DNA from: Variovorax sp. EL159
Lineage (GTDB): Bacteria > Pseudomonadota > Gammaproteobacteria > Burkholderiales > Burkholderiaceae_C
DNA length: 64,000 bases
Reading direction: 5' to 3'
Assembly (NCBI RefSeq): GCF_900100965.1
Contig: NZ_FMUJ01000003.1
Location: 62,001-126,000, forward strand
Both the position numbers and the translations under genes were made by a program. Below the pieces are notes generated by a model that saw only the letters and a program-made list of their open reading frames with translations, did no database searches and was not told where the DNA came from. This document shows positions 56,656 through 64,000 of the stretch, in pieces (position 1 is the first letter of the stretch; each line of letters begins with the position of its first letter).

Positions 56656-57242
56656 ACCGCACCACCTTCCTCAAGCTGCTTGGGCAACGACTCTTTCCTG
56701 TCTTGAGGGCCCAAGGCTTCCAGGGTGCGGGGCAAACGCTGCGGCGCATCGACGGGCCGGTGATCCACGTGTTCAACGTGCAGGGCGCGAGCGGCGGCAA
56801 GGCGTGCTACCTGAACCTCGGCGCGCACCTGGCGTTTCTGCCGACCGAAGGCGGCGGCACCGTGGCGCCCGATGCCTTGGAAGAATCGCACTGCGTGTTT
56901 CGCGACCGGATGGAACCGCCGCCCGGCGCCGCGTTCGGATGGGCCTATGGCGCGACCAAAGAGCAGGCAGAAGAAAACGTCGAGTTCATCGTGAGCGAGT
57001 GGGAAGGGCCGGGGCGTGCGTTCTTTGCGCGCTACGGCCAATACCCGCAAAGCTTCGAGCAGTTGCTGCGCGAGACCGACCCGGCGCAGATCCACGCCCG
57101 AACGGCGTTGCATCTCGCGCGGATCGCGGTGCACCTGGGCGACCGGGCGCGGGCACAAGCCCTGGTCGATGCGGGGCTGGCGGGGGCGCCCGAGCGGGCC
57201 ACGTCATTGAAGGCCGACCTTGCGCAGGTCTTGACGGCCTAG
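56652..57242 (+). CDS. DUF4304-like protein
   Basis: A 196-residue cytoplasmic protein. The N-terminal half matches DUF4304: LRAQGFQGAGQTLRRIDGPVIHVFNVQ, then ACYLNLGAHLAFLP. The C-terminal third is helical with a TPR-like flavour (IHARTALHLARIAVHLGDRARAQALVDAG). No activity is known. It overlaps alkB by 4 bases, so it is co-expressed with the SOS genes. Confidence 0.75.
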   Translation: MNRTTFLKLLGQRLFPVLRAQGFQGAGQTLRRIDGPVIHVFNVQGASGGKACYLNLGAHLAFLPTEGGGTVAPDALEESHCVFRDRMEPPPGAAFGWAYGATKEQAEENVEFIVSEWEGPGRAFFARYGQYPQSFEQLLRETDPAQIHARTALHLARIAVHLGDRARAQALVDAGLAGAPERATSLKADLAQVLTA

Positions 57243-57337
57243 CCAACGTCGAAGTGGCTGGCTAGGCCGGCGTACGGCCTGTGTGGCCCATACCGGCCAT
57301 GCGGTGCGGCAAAGGGCATCGGCCGCGAAGCCCACCC

Positions 57338-58456
57338 TTACCTGAAGACCGGACAGTGCGTCGGCAGCTTCTTCTCGAACAGCACCGCCACGCCGCAGTC
57401 GGACGTGAACATGCCCAGGTTGTCGTGCCCGATGCCCGGCACCTCGACGATGTGCTGCTTGAAGTTCGTGGCGTGGCGGCCCTTCAGGTAGTCGAAGTAC
57501 GGATGGCCACGGGCCAGCCGGTTCGGCCCCTGAGCCATGCCGCTGCACGAGCGGTCGAAGAAATGCAGGTACGGATCGGTGTCGGCGCCGCCGAGCAGGT
57601 AGACGACGTTGCGCGATGCGTAGCGGGCTTCGAGTGACTTCACATCTTGCTTCGTCACGTAGGGCGGCGCCTTGTCCAGGCCGTAGGGCCAGTCGTTGAG
57701 CGCGGGGCAGGCCTGCATGTCGGCCGGCTGCAGCTTGCCGTCGGCCGAGGGCCGGTCGCGGTCGAAGTAGAGGTAGTTGCTGGGGTTGGCGATCACGTAG
57801 CGGATGCGGATGCCGGTGCGGCGCAGCACCGCCTCGCCGTCGCTGGTGGCCACATAACGGTTGAGGATGCGTCCGCCGGCCGAGTGGCCGATCAGCAGCA
57901 CTTCCTTCAGCGCCGGATAGAGATCGCGGTTCGCGAAATGCGCGAGCACCGCATCGAGCGCCGAGAACGAACTGACCGGCGCGGGGCCGGCGGCCGCGTC
58001 GCCGCGTGCCCAGCCCGAGCGGACCCAGCCGAGCACGTCGGGCGACAGGTTGAAGGCCTTCGCATCGGTGACGGTAAGGAACTGCGGCGCCACGACCATC
58101 GTGCCCGTGGCCGCGTCGCCCGCGTTCTGCACGATCTTCTTGCCAGTGGCGAAGTACACGTCGGCATTGCGCAGGATGCCGTGGACGATCACGACCACGC
58201 GCCGCACGTCGGGCGCGGGTGCGTTGATCGGACGGTCGGCGTAGAGCGGAATCGTGCCTGTGCCTTCCGCCGTCTTGACGACGATGCGCTGGTCGCCGAC
58301 CTGCTTCACGGGCTCGTCGACGCGCCGGCTGTTGCGGGTTGCCAGATCGCCTTCGCCCTGCGTCTGGGCGAATCCGTTCGAGCCGATGAGAAGGAGCGCG
58401 AGAAGCGCTGCGCGCACAAGGCCCGCCGATTTGCCTGCCGATTTGCCGATGGACAT
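57338..58456 (-). CDS. Secreted alpha/beta-hydrolase
   Basis: A 372-residue protein with a signal peptide (about 1-30, ending NGFA-QT). It has the GHSAGG nucleophile elbow with S192, an oxyanion segment VIVHGILRNADVYFATG, the acid in GGADTDPYLHFF, and catalytic H344 (PGIGHDNLG). It may be an esterase or related hydrolase acting in the periplasm. It lies 64 bases downstream of a binding-protein gene on the same strand, so it may belong to the ABC operon. Confidence 0.82.
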   Translation of the reverse strand: MSIGKSAGKSAGLVRAALLALLLIGSNGFAQTQGEGDLATRNSRRVDEPVKQVGDQRIVVKTAEGTGTIPLYADRPINAPAPDVRRVVVIVHGILRNADVYFATGKKIVQNAGDAATGTMVVAPQFLTVTDAKAFNLSPDVLGWVRSGWARGDAAAGPAPVSSFSALDAVLAHFANRDLYPALKEVLLIGHSAGGRILNRYVATSDGEAVLRRTGIRIRYVIANPSNYLYFDRDRPSADGKLQPADMQACPALNDWPYGLDKAPPYVTKQDVKSLEARYASRNVVYLLGGADTDPYLHFFDRSCSGMAQGPNRLARGHPYFDYLKGRHATNFKQHIVEVPGIGHDNLGMFTSDCGVAVLFEKKLPTHCPVFR

Positions 58457-58520
58457 GAAGAGAACTCCAGGAAAAAGTGCAACCGTTCAAGAGCCTGGCG
58501 CCTGCCGGACGGCAACGACC

Positions 58521-60098
58521 TTAACCACCTTTGGCCGCGCCCGCCGCATTCACCGAAACGCCCCACATGCGCGGCTTGCCTTCCCATACCGCGAAGCCAC
58601 CGATGCGCTTGCGCACGGCCCAGGCGTCGAGGCCGTTGAACAGCATCACCATGGGCACCTGCTGGATCATCAGCGCGTGGATCTGGTCGAACAGCACCTG
58701 GCGCTTCTTCGGGTCCGATTCGGCAAAGCTGTCGTCGATCAACTTGAGCGCTTGCGGGTCTTCCCACACCTTGCGCGCCTGCTTGTCCTTCGGGCCCGAG
58801 AACTGTTCGTAGCTCAGTGCCGGATCGAGCCGCGACGAATAGCTGAACGAGCTGATCTGGTAGTTGCCGCTGTTGTAGCGGTCGAGCTGCGTGGCCCATT
58901 CGAGCACTTCGAGCTGGGCGTTGATGCCCACCGACTGCATCATGGCCTGCGCCAGCACCGCCACCGTGTAGCTGGGCACGTGGGCGCGCTTGTTGGTCTG
59001 GATGGTGATCTTCTCGCCCTTGTAGCCGGCCTCGCGCAGCAGCTTCGCGGCCTGCGCGGGGTCGTAGTGCCAGCCCTTCTTTTGCGCGGGGCTGTAGAAG
59101 GCCGAGCCCTTGTGGATGGCCGAGTTGTTGACCGAGCCCAGGCCTTCGGAAGCGGCCGCCACGATCTGCTCGATATCGAGCGATGCGGCGATGGCCTGGC
59201 GCAGCTTCTGGTTTTTCAGCAACGGGTCGCGCGTCTGGATGAGCAGCACGTTCTTGATCGCTTCGGGCGGTGCCTGCACCACGAGGTTGCGGTCGTTCTT
59301 CAGCTCCTGCGCGTCGCTCGACGTGATCTGTCCTGCATCGATGGCGCCCGACTTCAGGCCTGCCGCGGCGGTGGCCGCGTCGGGCACGACGATGAACTTC
59401 ACCGTGTCCACCAGCGGTGTCTTCAGCCCGGTGTAGCCGTCGGACTTGGTAGCGCCGGCCGGCGAGGTGTAGCCCTTGAAGGCCGTCACCGTGACGTATT
59501 CGCCGCGCTTCCACTCGGCGAGCTTGAACGGGCCGGTGCCCACGGGCTTGTCCCAGCTGCCGTCGGCCTTGACCGAACTCTTGTGCAGGATGGCCGTCAT
59601 GCCGCAGTCGGTGCGCGCGAGCGTGTCGAGGAACACGGCCGAGGGCTTGTTGATCTTCATCACGAAGGTGCTGTCGTCGGGCGTGGCAGTCTCGACCACC
59701 TTCAGGCCGTTGCGACCGTCGTACTCGCTGGTGCAGCGCCAGTCGGTCTTCGGGTCCATGTAGCGCTTCCAGTTCCAGGCCACGTCGGCCGAGGTCATGG
59801 GCGCGTCGTTGTGGAACTTCACGCCTTTGCGCAGCTTGAAGGTGTAGGTCAGGCCGTCTTTCGAGACATCGACCGACTGCGCCAGCAGCGGGCCCACGCT
59901 GCCGTCCATGCGATAGCCGACCAGCCCTTCGACGATGTTCAGCACCACGCCGTCGGTGGTGTTGTCGCGGTTCACGCCGGGGTTGGTGGAGCGGATGTCG
60001 GCGGGCTGCGCGACCGTCACCGTGGTCTGCGCGAAGGCGCCCGAAGCGGCCAGGCAGGCGCTGGCGATGGCGGCGTGGCGGAAGAAAGAGCGGGGCAT
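58521..60098 (-). CDS. ABC substrate-binding protein, peptide class (SBP_bac_5)
   Basis: A 525-residue periplasmic receptor. The signal peptide is cut near GAFA-QTT. Family motifs include STNPGVNRDNTTDGVVLNIVEGLVGY, FKLRKGVKFHNDAPMTSADVAWNWKRYM and GTGPFKLAEWKRGEYVTV. It is a different protein from the receptor at 44544, sharing only family features. It follows the ATPase gene by 35 bases. Confidence 0.93.
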   Translation of the reverse strand: MPRSFFRHAAIASACLAASGAFAQTTVTVAQPADIRSTNPGVNRDNTTDGVVLNIVEGLVGYRMDGSVGPLLAQSVDVSKDGLTYTFKLRKGVKFHNDAPMTSADVAWNWKRYMDPKTDWRCTSEYDGRNGLKVVETATPDDSTFVMKINKPSAVFLDTLARTDCGMTAILHKSSVKADGSWDKPVGTGPFKLAEWKRGEYVTVTAFKGYTSPAGATKSDGYTGLKTPLVDTVKFIVVPDAATAAAGLKSGAIDAGQITSSDAQELKNDRNLVVQAPPEAIKNVLLIQTRDPLLKNQKLRQAIAASLDIEQIVAAASEGLGSVNNSAIHKGSAFYSPAQKKGWHYDPAQAAKLLREAGYKGEKITIQTNKRAHVPSYTVAVLAQAMMQSVGINAQLEVLEWATQLDRYNSGNYQISSFSYSSRLDPALSYEQFSGPKDKQARKVWEDPQALKLIDDSFAESDPKKRQVLFDQIHALMIQQVPMVMLFNGLDAWAVRKRIGGFAVWEGKPRMWGVSVNAAGAAKGG

Positions 60099-60133
60099 CA
60101 AGAACTCCTGCTGGGCAAATACAAGAAGAAAAA

Positions 60134-61798
60134 TCAAGCGAAGGCCGGCGCTTCGGCGCCGAAGCGCCAGCGCAGCCGCACGCCGCCGGCATCGGTCGGC
60201 TCCAGCGCCGGAATGGCCGACAGCAGCTTGCGCGTGTAGTCCTGCTCGGGCGCATCGAACACCGTGTCGCGCGAGCCCTGCTCGACGATGCGGCCGTCCT
60301 GCATCACGATCACGCGGTCGGCCACCTGCTCGACCACGCCGAGGTCGTGGCTGATGAACAGGCACGAGAAGCCATGGCGCTTCTGCAGTTCGGCGAACAG
60401 TTCGAGCACCTGTGCGCGCACCGTCACGTCGAGCGCCGAGACCGGCTCGTCGGCGATCACGAAGGCCGGGCGGCGCACGATGGCCCGCGCAATCGCCACG
60501 CGCTGGCGCTGCCCGCCCGAAAGCTCGTGCGCATGGCGCGGCGCAAAGGCCGTGCCCAGGCCGACTTCATCGAGCACTTCGGCCACGCGCTTGGTCTTGT
60601 CGGCCGACGACATGCCCTTGACCAGCCGCAGCCCTTCGCCGACGAGTTGGCCGATGGTCATGCGCGGATCGAGCGAGGCGTAGGGGTCCTGGAACACCAT
60701 CTGGCACTGCAGGCGGTAGTCGAGCCAGCCGGGGTCGGAGCGGGCAATCGAGCGGCCGCGAAAAAGAATCTCGCCGCCGCTGGGCTTGAGCAAGCCGGCG
60801 ATGGTGCGGCCCAGCGTGGTCTTGCCCGAGCCCGAACCGCCGACCACCGCGACCACTTCGCGCGGGCGCACCACGAGGTCGATGCCGTGCAGCGCGCGCT
60901 TGGGCACCGCCTTGGCGAACAGCCGGCGATGGCCGGGGTAGTCGACCACGAGGTTGCGTACCTCGATGACGGGCGCATCGTCCACCACCTGCCGCGCGGG
61001 CAGCCGGCGCGGCATGGCCTGCAGCAGCTCGCGGGTGTATTCGTGCTTCGGGTGTTCGAGCATGTCGTCTGTGTTGCCGACTTCCTTCACTTCGCCATGC
61101 CGCATGACGACCATGCGCTGCGTGAAGCGCGCGACCATCGGCAGGTCGTGGCTGATCATCAGCACGGCGGTCTGGTGTTCGCGCGTGAGGCCGACCATCA
61201 GCTCCAGCACGTCGCGCTGCACCACGGCGTCGAGCGCGGTGGTCGGCTCGTCGGCGATCAGCAGGGCGGGCTCCAGCAGCATCACCGAGGCCAGCATCAT
61301 CCGCTGGCGCATGCCGCCCGAGAACTCGTGCGGCCACGCCGCCAGCGCACCCTTCGGATCGCGGATGCCGACACGCGCCAGCATGTCGAGAATGCGCGCC
61401 TGCCGTGCGGCGGGCGACAGGTCGCGGCGGTGCAGCGCGAGCGCCTCGCCGAGCTGCTTGCCAATGGTCATCGACGGGTTCAGCGAGGTCATCGGCTCCT
61501 GGAACACCATGCCCACGCGCGCGCCACGCAGCTCGCGCAGCCGTGACGGTTTGGCAAGCGCCAGGTCTTCGCCCTCGAAGAGGATGCGGCCGGCGGTGCG
61601 CACCAGCGGCGGCGGCGTGAGGCCCATGAGGGCGCGCGCGGCCTGCGTCTTGCCGCTGCCCGATTCGCCGACGATGCCGACCATCTCGCCCGGCGCGATG
61701 TCGAAGGACACATTGCGCACGATCTCGCGCCCGCCCATGCCGACGGCGAGCGTCAGGCCCTCCACGCTGACCAGCGGCGTGTTCGTTGTGGCTGTCAT
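60134..61798 (-). CDS. Dipeptide-type ABC ATPase, two fused ATP-binding domains
   Basis: A 554-residue protein with two ABC domains in one chain, as in the first operon. Walker A is GESGSGKT and then GGSGSGKT. Signature motifs are FSGGMRQR and LSGGQRQR, and both ADEPTTALD/ADEPVSALD are present. The ATG overlaps the upstream permease stop (ATGA). Confidence 0.94.
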   Translation of the reverse strand: MTATTNTPLVSVEGLTLAVGMGGREIVRNVSFDIAPGEMVGIVGESGSGKTQAARALMGLTPPPLVRTAGRILFEGEDLALAKPSRLRELRGARVGMVFQEPMTSLNPSMTIGKQLGEALALHRRDLSPAARQARILDMLARVGIRDPKGALAAWPHEFSGGMRQRMMLASVMLLEPALLIADEPTTALDAVVQRDVLELMVGLTREHQTAVLMISHDLPMVARFTQRMVVMRHGEVKEVGNTDDMLEHPKHEYTRELLQAMPRRLPARQVVDDAPVIEVRNLVVDYPGHRRLFAKAVPKRALHGIDLVVRPREVVAVVGGSGSGKTTLGRTIAGLLKPSGGEILFRGRSIARSDPGWLDYRLQCQMVFQDPYASLDPRMTIGQLVGEGLRLVKGMSSADKTKRVAEVLDEVGLGTAFAPRHAHELSGGQRQRVAIARAIVRRPAFVIADEPVSALDVTVRAQVLELFAELQKRHGFSCLFISHDLGVVEQVADRVIVMQDGRIVEQGSRDTVFDAPEQDYTRKLLSAIPALEPTDAGGVRLRWRFGAEAPAFA

Positions 61799-62631
61799 TG
61801 CACGCCCTTCATGCGCGGATCGAGCCAGTCGCGCACCGCGTCGCCCAGCAGGTTGATGCCCAGCAGCGTCAATGCGATGCACAGGCCTGGAAGAATCGAC
61901 AGGTAGCTGGCCTGCGCCATGAACGGGCGGGCCGACGCGAGCATGTTGCCCCAGGTGGGGGCCGGTGGCGGCACGCCCAGGCCGAGGAACGACAGCGCGC
62001 TCTCGGCCAGGATGACCCAGCCGAACATCGAGGTGGCCAGCACCGTGAGCGGCGCGGTGCAGTTGGGCAGCACGTGCCGCAGCATCGTGTACAGCTCGGA
62101 GTTGCCGAGCACGCGCGAGGATTCGATGAACTCCTTTTCGCGCAGCGACAGCACCGTGCCGCGCACGATGCGCGTCACCGAGGGCGTATACGCCAGCCCG
62201 AGCGCCAGGATGATGCCGTAGGGGTTGGCGCCCACCACCGCGAGCAGGCCCAGCGCCAGCAGCAGGCCCGGAAAGGCCAGCAGTGCGTTGTTGAAGGCCA
62301 TCACGATGCGGTCGGTCCAGCCGCGCAGAAAGCCCGTCAGCACGCCGACGATGCTGCCCACCACGATGGAGAAGCCGACGGTGAGCACGGCGATCCACAC
62401 GCTGGTGGCGGCACCGGCCATGAGGCGCGACAGCTCGTCGCGGCCGAACTCGTCGGTGCCCAGCAGGTAGGTGCCGCCGGGCAGCTTCAGGCGCGAGCCG
62501 AAATTGATGCGCAGCGGATCGTGCGGCGTCCACACGAGGCTGACGAGCGCCGCCGCGGCGATCAGGCCGACGATCAGAAGGCCGAACAGGGCGTTGAGGG
62601 GAATGCGCTTCTTGCGCTTGATCGTTGTCAT
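61795..62631 (-). CDS. ABC permease, DppC type
   Basis: A 278-residue permease with LLGTDEFGRDELSRLMAGAATSVWIAVL, the DppC-type motif, and an EAA-like segment ESSRVLGNSELYTMLRHVLPN. It overlaps both neighbours by 4 bases (ATGA), so the three are translationally coupled. Confidence 0.93.
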   Translation of the reverse strand: MTTIKRKKRIPLNALFGLLIVGLIAAAALVSLVWTPHDPLRINFGSRLKLPGGTYLLGTDEFGRDELSRLMAGAATSVWIAVLTVGFSIVVGSIVGVLTGFLRGWTDRIVMAFNNALLAFPGLLLALGLLAVVGANPYGIILALGLAYTPSVTRIVRGTVLSLREKEFIESSRVLGNSELYTMLRHVLPNCTAPLTVLATSMFGWVILAESALSFLGLGVPPPAPTWGNMLASARPFMAQASYLSILPGLCIALTLLGINLLGDAVRDWLDPRMKGVQ

Positions 62632-63572
62632 TCGACGGCGACGCGAGGGTCGAAGAGGGGGTAGCAAAGATCGATCACGAGGTTGACCACCACGTAGATC
62701 ACCGCCACGAACAGCAGGCAGCCCTGGATCACCGGGTAGTCGCGCGCAAAGATCGCATCGACCAGCAAGCGGCCCAGGCCCGGAATGGTGAACACCGTCT
62801 CGACCACCGCGATGCCGCCGAGCAGGTTGCCCAGCACCAGGCCGATCAGGGTCCAGGTCGGTCCGAAGGCGTTCTTGAAGGCGTGGCGCATCAGCACCGC
62901 GCGCTCCGACAAGCCCTTGGCGCGCGCATGCGTGATGTAGTCCAGCCGCAGCACCTCGAGCGTGCTGGCGCGTGCCATGCGCATCAGCACGCCGATCTCG
63001 TGCAGGAAGAGCGTGAGGATCGGCAGCACCAGGTACAGCAGGCCGTTCTTCCAGTCTTCGGTGATGCCCACGTAGCCCACCACCGGCAGCCAGCCCAGCT
63101 TGAGGCCGAACAGCAGCAGCAACAGCAGGCCGAGCCAGAAGGTCGGGATCGACACCAGCAGGGTGGCCGAGCCGACCAGCAGCAGGTCGGGCGCGCGGTT
63201 CTGCTTCCACGCGGCGACCATGCCCGCGGGCACCGCGACCATCGCGGCCAGCGCCACGGCCACCAGCACGATGCGCCCGCTGATGAGAAAGCGCTCGGCC
63301 ACCAGCGGCAGCACTTCCTGGCCGCTGTTGATCGAGGTGCCCAGGTCGCCCTGCAGCACATGGCCGAACCAGATGCCGAACTGCGCCATCACCGAGCGGT
63401 CGAGGCCCAGGCGTGCGCGCAGTTCCGCAAGGCTCGCGGGCGTGGCGAGGTCGCCCAGCAGCAACTGCGCCGGGTCGCCGGGGATCAGCCGTATCAGCAC
63501 GAACACCGACACCGCCACGATGAGCAGTGTGGGAATCGCCATCGCGATGCGGGCGGCTGCAAAACGGAACAT
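62628..63572 (-). CDS. ABC permease, DppB type
   Basis: A 314-residue permease with the DppB N-terminus (ARIAMAIPTLLIVAVSVFVLIRLIPGDPA), a YITHARAKGLSERAVLMRHAFKN loop, and the C-terminal YPLFDPRV. It starts 29 bases after an upstream alpha/beta-hydrolase gene and overlaps the DppC-type gene by 4 bases. Confidence 0.93.
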   Translation of the reverse strand: MFRFAAARIAMAIPTLLIVAVSVFVLIRLIPGDPAQLLLGDLATPASLAELRARLGLDRSVMAQFGIWFGHVLQGDLGTSINSGQEVLPLVAERFLISGRIVLVAVALAAMVAVPAGMVAAWKQNRAPDLLLVGSATLLVSIPTFWLGLLLLLLFGLKLGWLPVVGYVGITEDWKNGLLYLVLPILTLFLHEIGVLMRMARASTLEVLRLDYITHARAKGLSERAVLMRHAFKNAFGPTWTLIGLVLGNLLGGIAVVETVFTIPGLGRLLVDAIFARDYPVIQGCLLFVAVIYVVVNLVIDLCYPLFDPRVAVE

Positions 63573-63601
63573 GCCTTGTTCTTTCTTGTGGGTGGTGGGC
63601 G

Positions 63602-64000
63602 TCAGGCCGGCGAGGGCACGGTGGCGCGCAGCGCGTGCAGGGCCTTCGCGAAGAAGTCTTGCACATGCCCCACGCAGGCCAGCCCGTTGTGCGGCACGTT
63701 GTCGAGCAGGTCGAACGCAACCTTCACGCCAGCCGCCTCGAAGGAGCGGCGCAGGGTTTCGAGGCGCTCGGGCCGCGTGCGGCCGGCGTCGTTCGCGCCC
63801 GGCATGAAGAACTTGCCGCCGGGCTTGTGCGTGATCTCCCAGGTCTCGATGTCGGCCTTGCCGGCAATCATGTGCACCGGCACGCGGCGCAAGGCGTCGA
63901 GGTTCATCGGCTTGCCGAAGCGGGCCTCGAAGTCTTGCGTGCCCACCCACCAGCCTTGCTGCGGGTCGATGAGCGTGACCGAACCCGGCGCACCGATGGA
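63602..64000 (-). CDS. Alpha/beta-hydrolase, 5' end outside the window
   Basis: The last 132 residues of a larger protein whose frame is open to the right edge. The visible part has the late half of an alpha/beta-hydrolase: LRRVPVHMIAGKADIETWEI, then RRSFEAAGVKVAFDLLDNVPHNGLACV with a likely catalytic His (VPHNG). It is the first visible gene of the second ABC operon, so a hydrolase flanks the transporter on each side. Confidence 0.7.
   Translation of the reverse strand, partial: SIGAPGSVTLIDPQQGWWVGTQDFEARFGKPMNLDALRRVPVHMIAGKADIETWEITHKPGGKFFMPGANDAGRTRPERLETLRRSFEAAGVKVAFDLLDNVPHNGLACVGHVQDFFAKALHALRATVPSPA

Overview
The window is 64 kb of very GC-rich, gene-dense chromosome from a betaproteobacterium, most likely a Comamonadaceae member close to Variovorax. 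That placement is inference. It rests on the gene neighbourhoods (rbfA-truB-typA, smpB opposite ratA-rnfH, guaB/guaA), on the many LysR regulators, Bug/TctC receptors and Dpp-type ABC systems, and on codon use. I see no phage, insertion sequence, rRNA, tRNA or CRISPR array. The sequence opens inside rbfA and ends inside an alpha/beta-hydrolase gene.

Layout. 1-4 kb: the rbfA-truB-typA translation cluster and an EamA transporter. 4-8 kb: a repeat-containing membrane protein of unknown function, then a four-gene leftward operon in which an ECF sigma factor and its anti-sigma lie between two paralogous COG4315-type secreted proteins. 8-14 kb: smpB opposite ratA-rnfH, then guaB and guaA with a Phd/VapC-type toxin-antitoxin pair between them. 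14-19 kb: aldehyde dehydrogenase with a divergent LysR gene, a small outer-membrane barrel, and thpR-nfi. 19-25 kb: an aromatic-hydroxylase operon closely resembling salicylate 5-hydroxylase (reductase, alpha, beta, Rieske ferredoxin), with a NahR-like regulator transcribed divergently. It also carries a PchB-like chorismate-mutase-fold gene, a Bug receptor and a RidA-family gene. 25-36 kb: DinB, DUF72, a two-component system beside a secreted HbpS/GlcG-like protein and an ankyrin protein, a PaiB-like protein, a TadA-hydrolase fusion, an LD-carboxypeptidase and an adenylate cyclase-FHA protein. 36-39 kb: an exported DUF1800/DUF1501 pair. 39-47 kb: a MarR-controlled oligopeptide-type ABC operon with an amidase. 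47-53.6 kb: a leftward signalling operon of a 1160-residue hybrid kinase, CheR, CheB, a REC-kinase and a stand-alone receiver. 53.7-57 kb: a DNA-repair operon behind a LexA box, with a Cas4-like nuclease/XPD-type helicase fusion, AlkB and a DUF4304 protein. 57-64 kb: a second Dpp-type ABC operon with flanking hydrolases.

How the parts work together. The salicylate-hydroxylase block would feed gentisate into a lower pathway that is not in this window. The two ABC operons pair uptake with an amidase or hydrolase, as expected for a scavenger of amides, esters or peptides. The SOS operon joins strand processing to alkylation reversal. The most interesting leads are the PchB-like gene inside a salicylate-hydroxylase operon with a near-consensus NahR box, the LexA-controlled nuclease-helicase/AlkB/DUF4304 operon, the sigma/anti-sigma pair between two paralogous secreted proteins, and the TadA-hydrolase fusion. 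All coordinates and motifs were read by eye. Family assignments come from motif and sequence memory, not from database searches.
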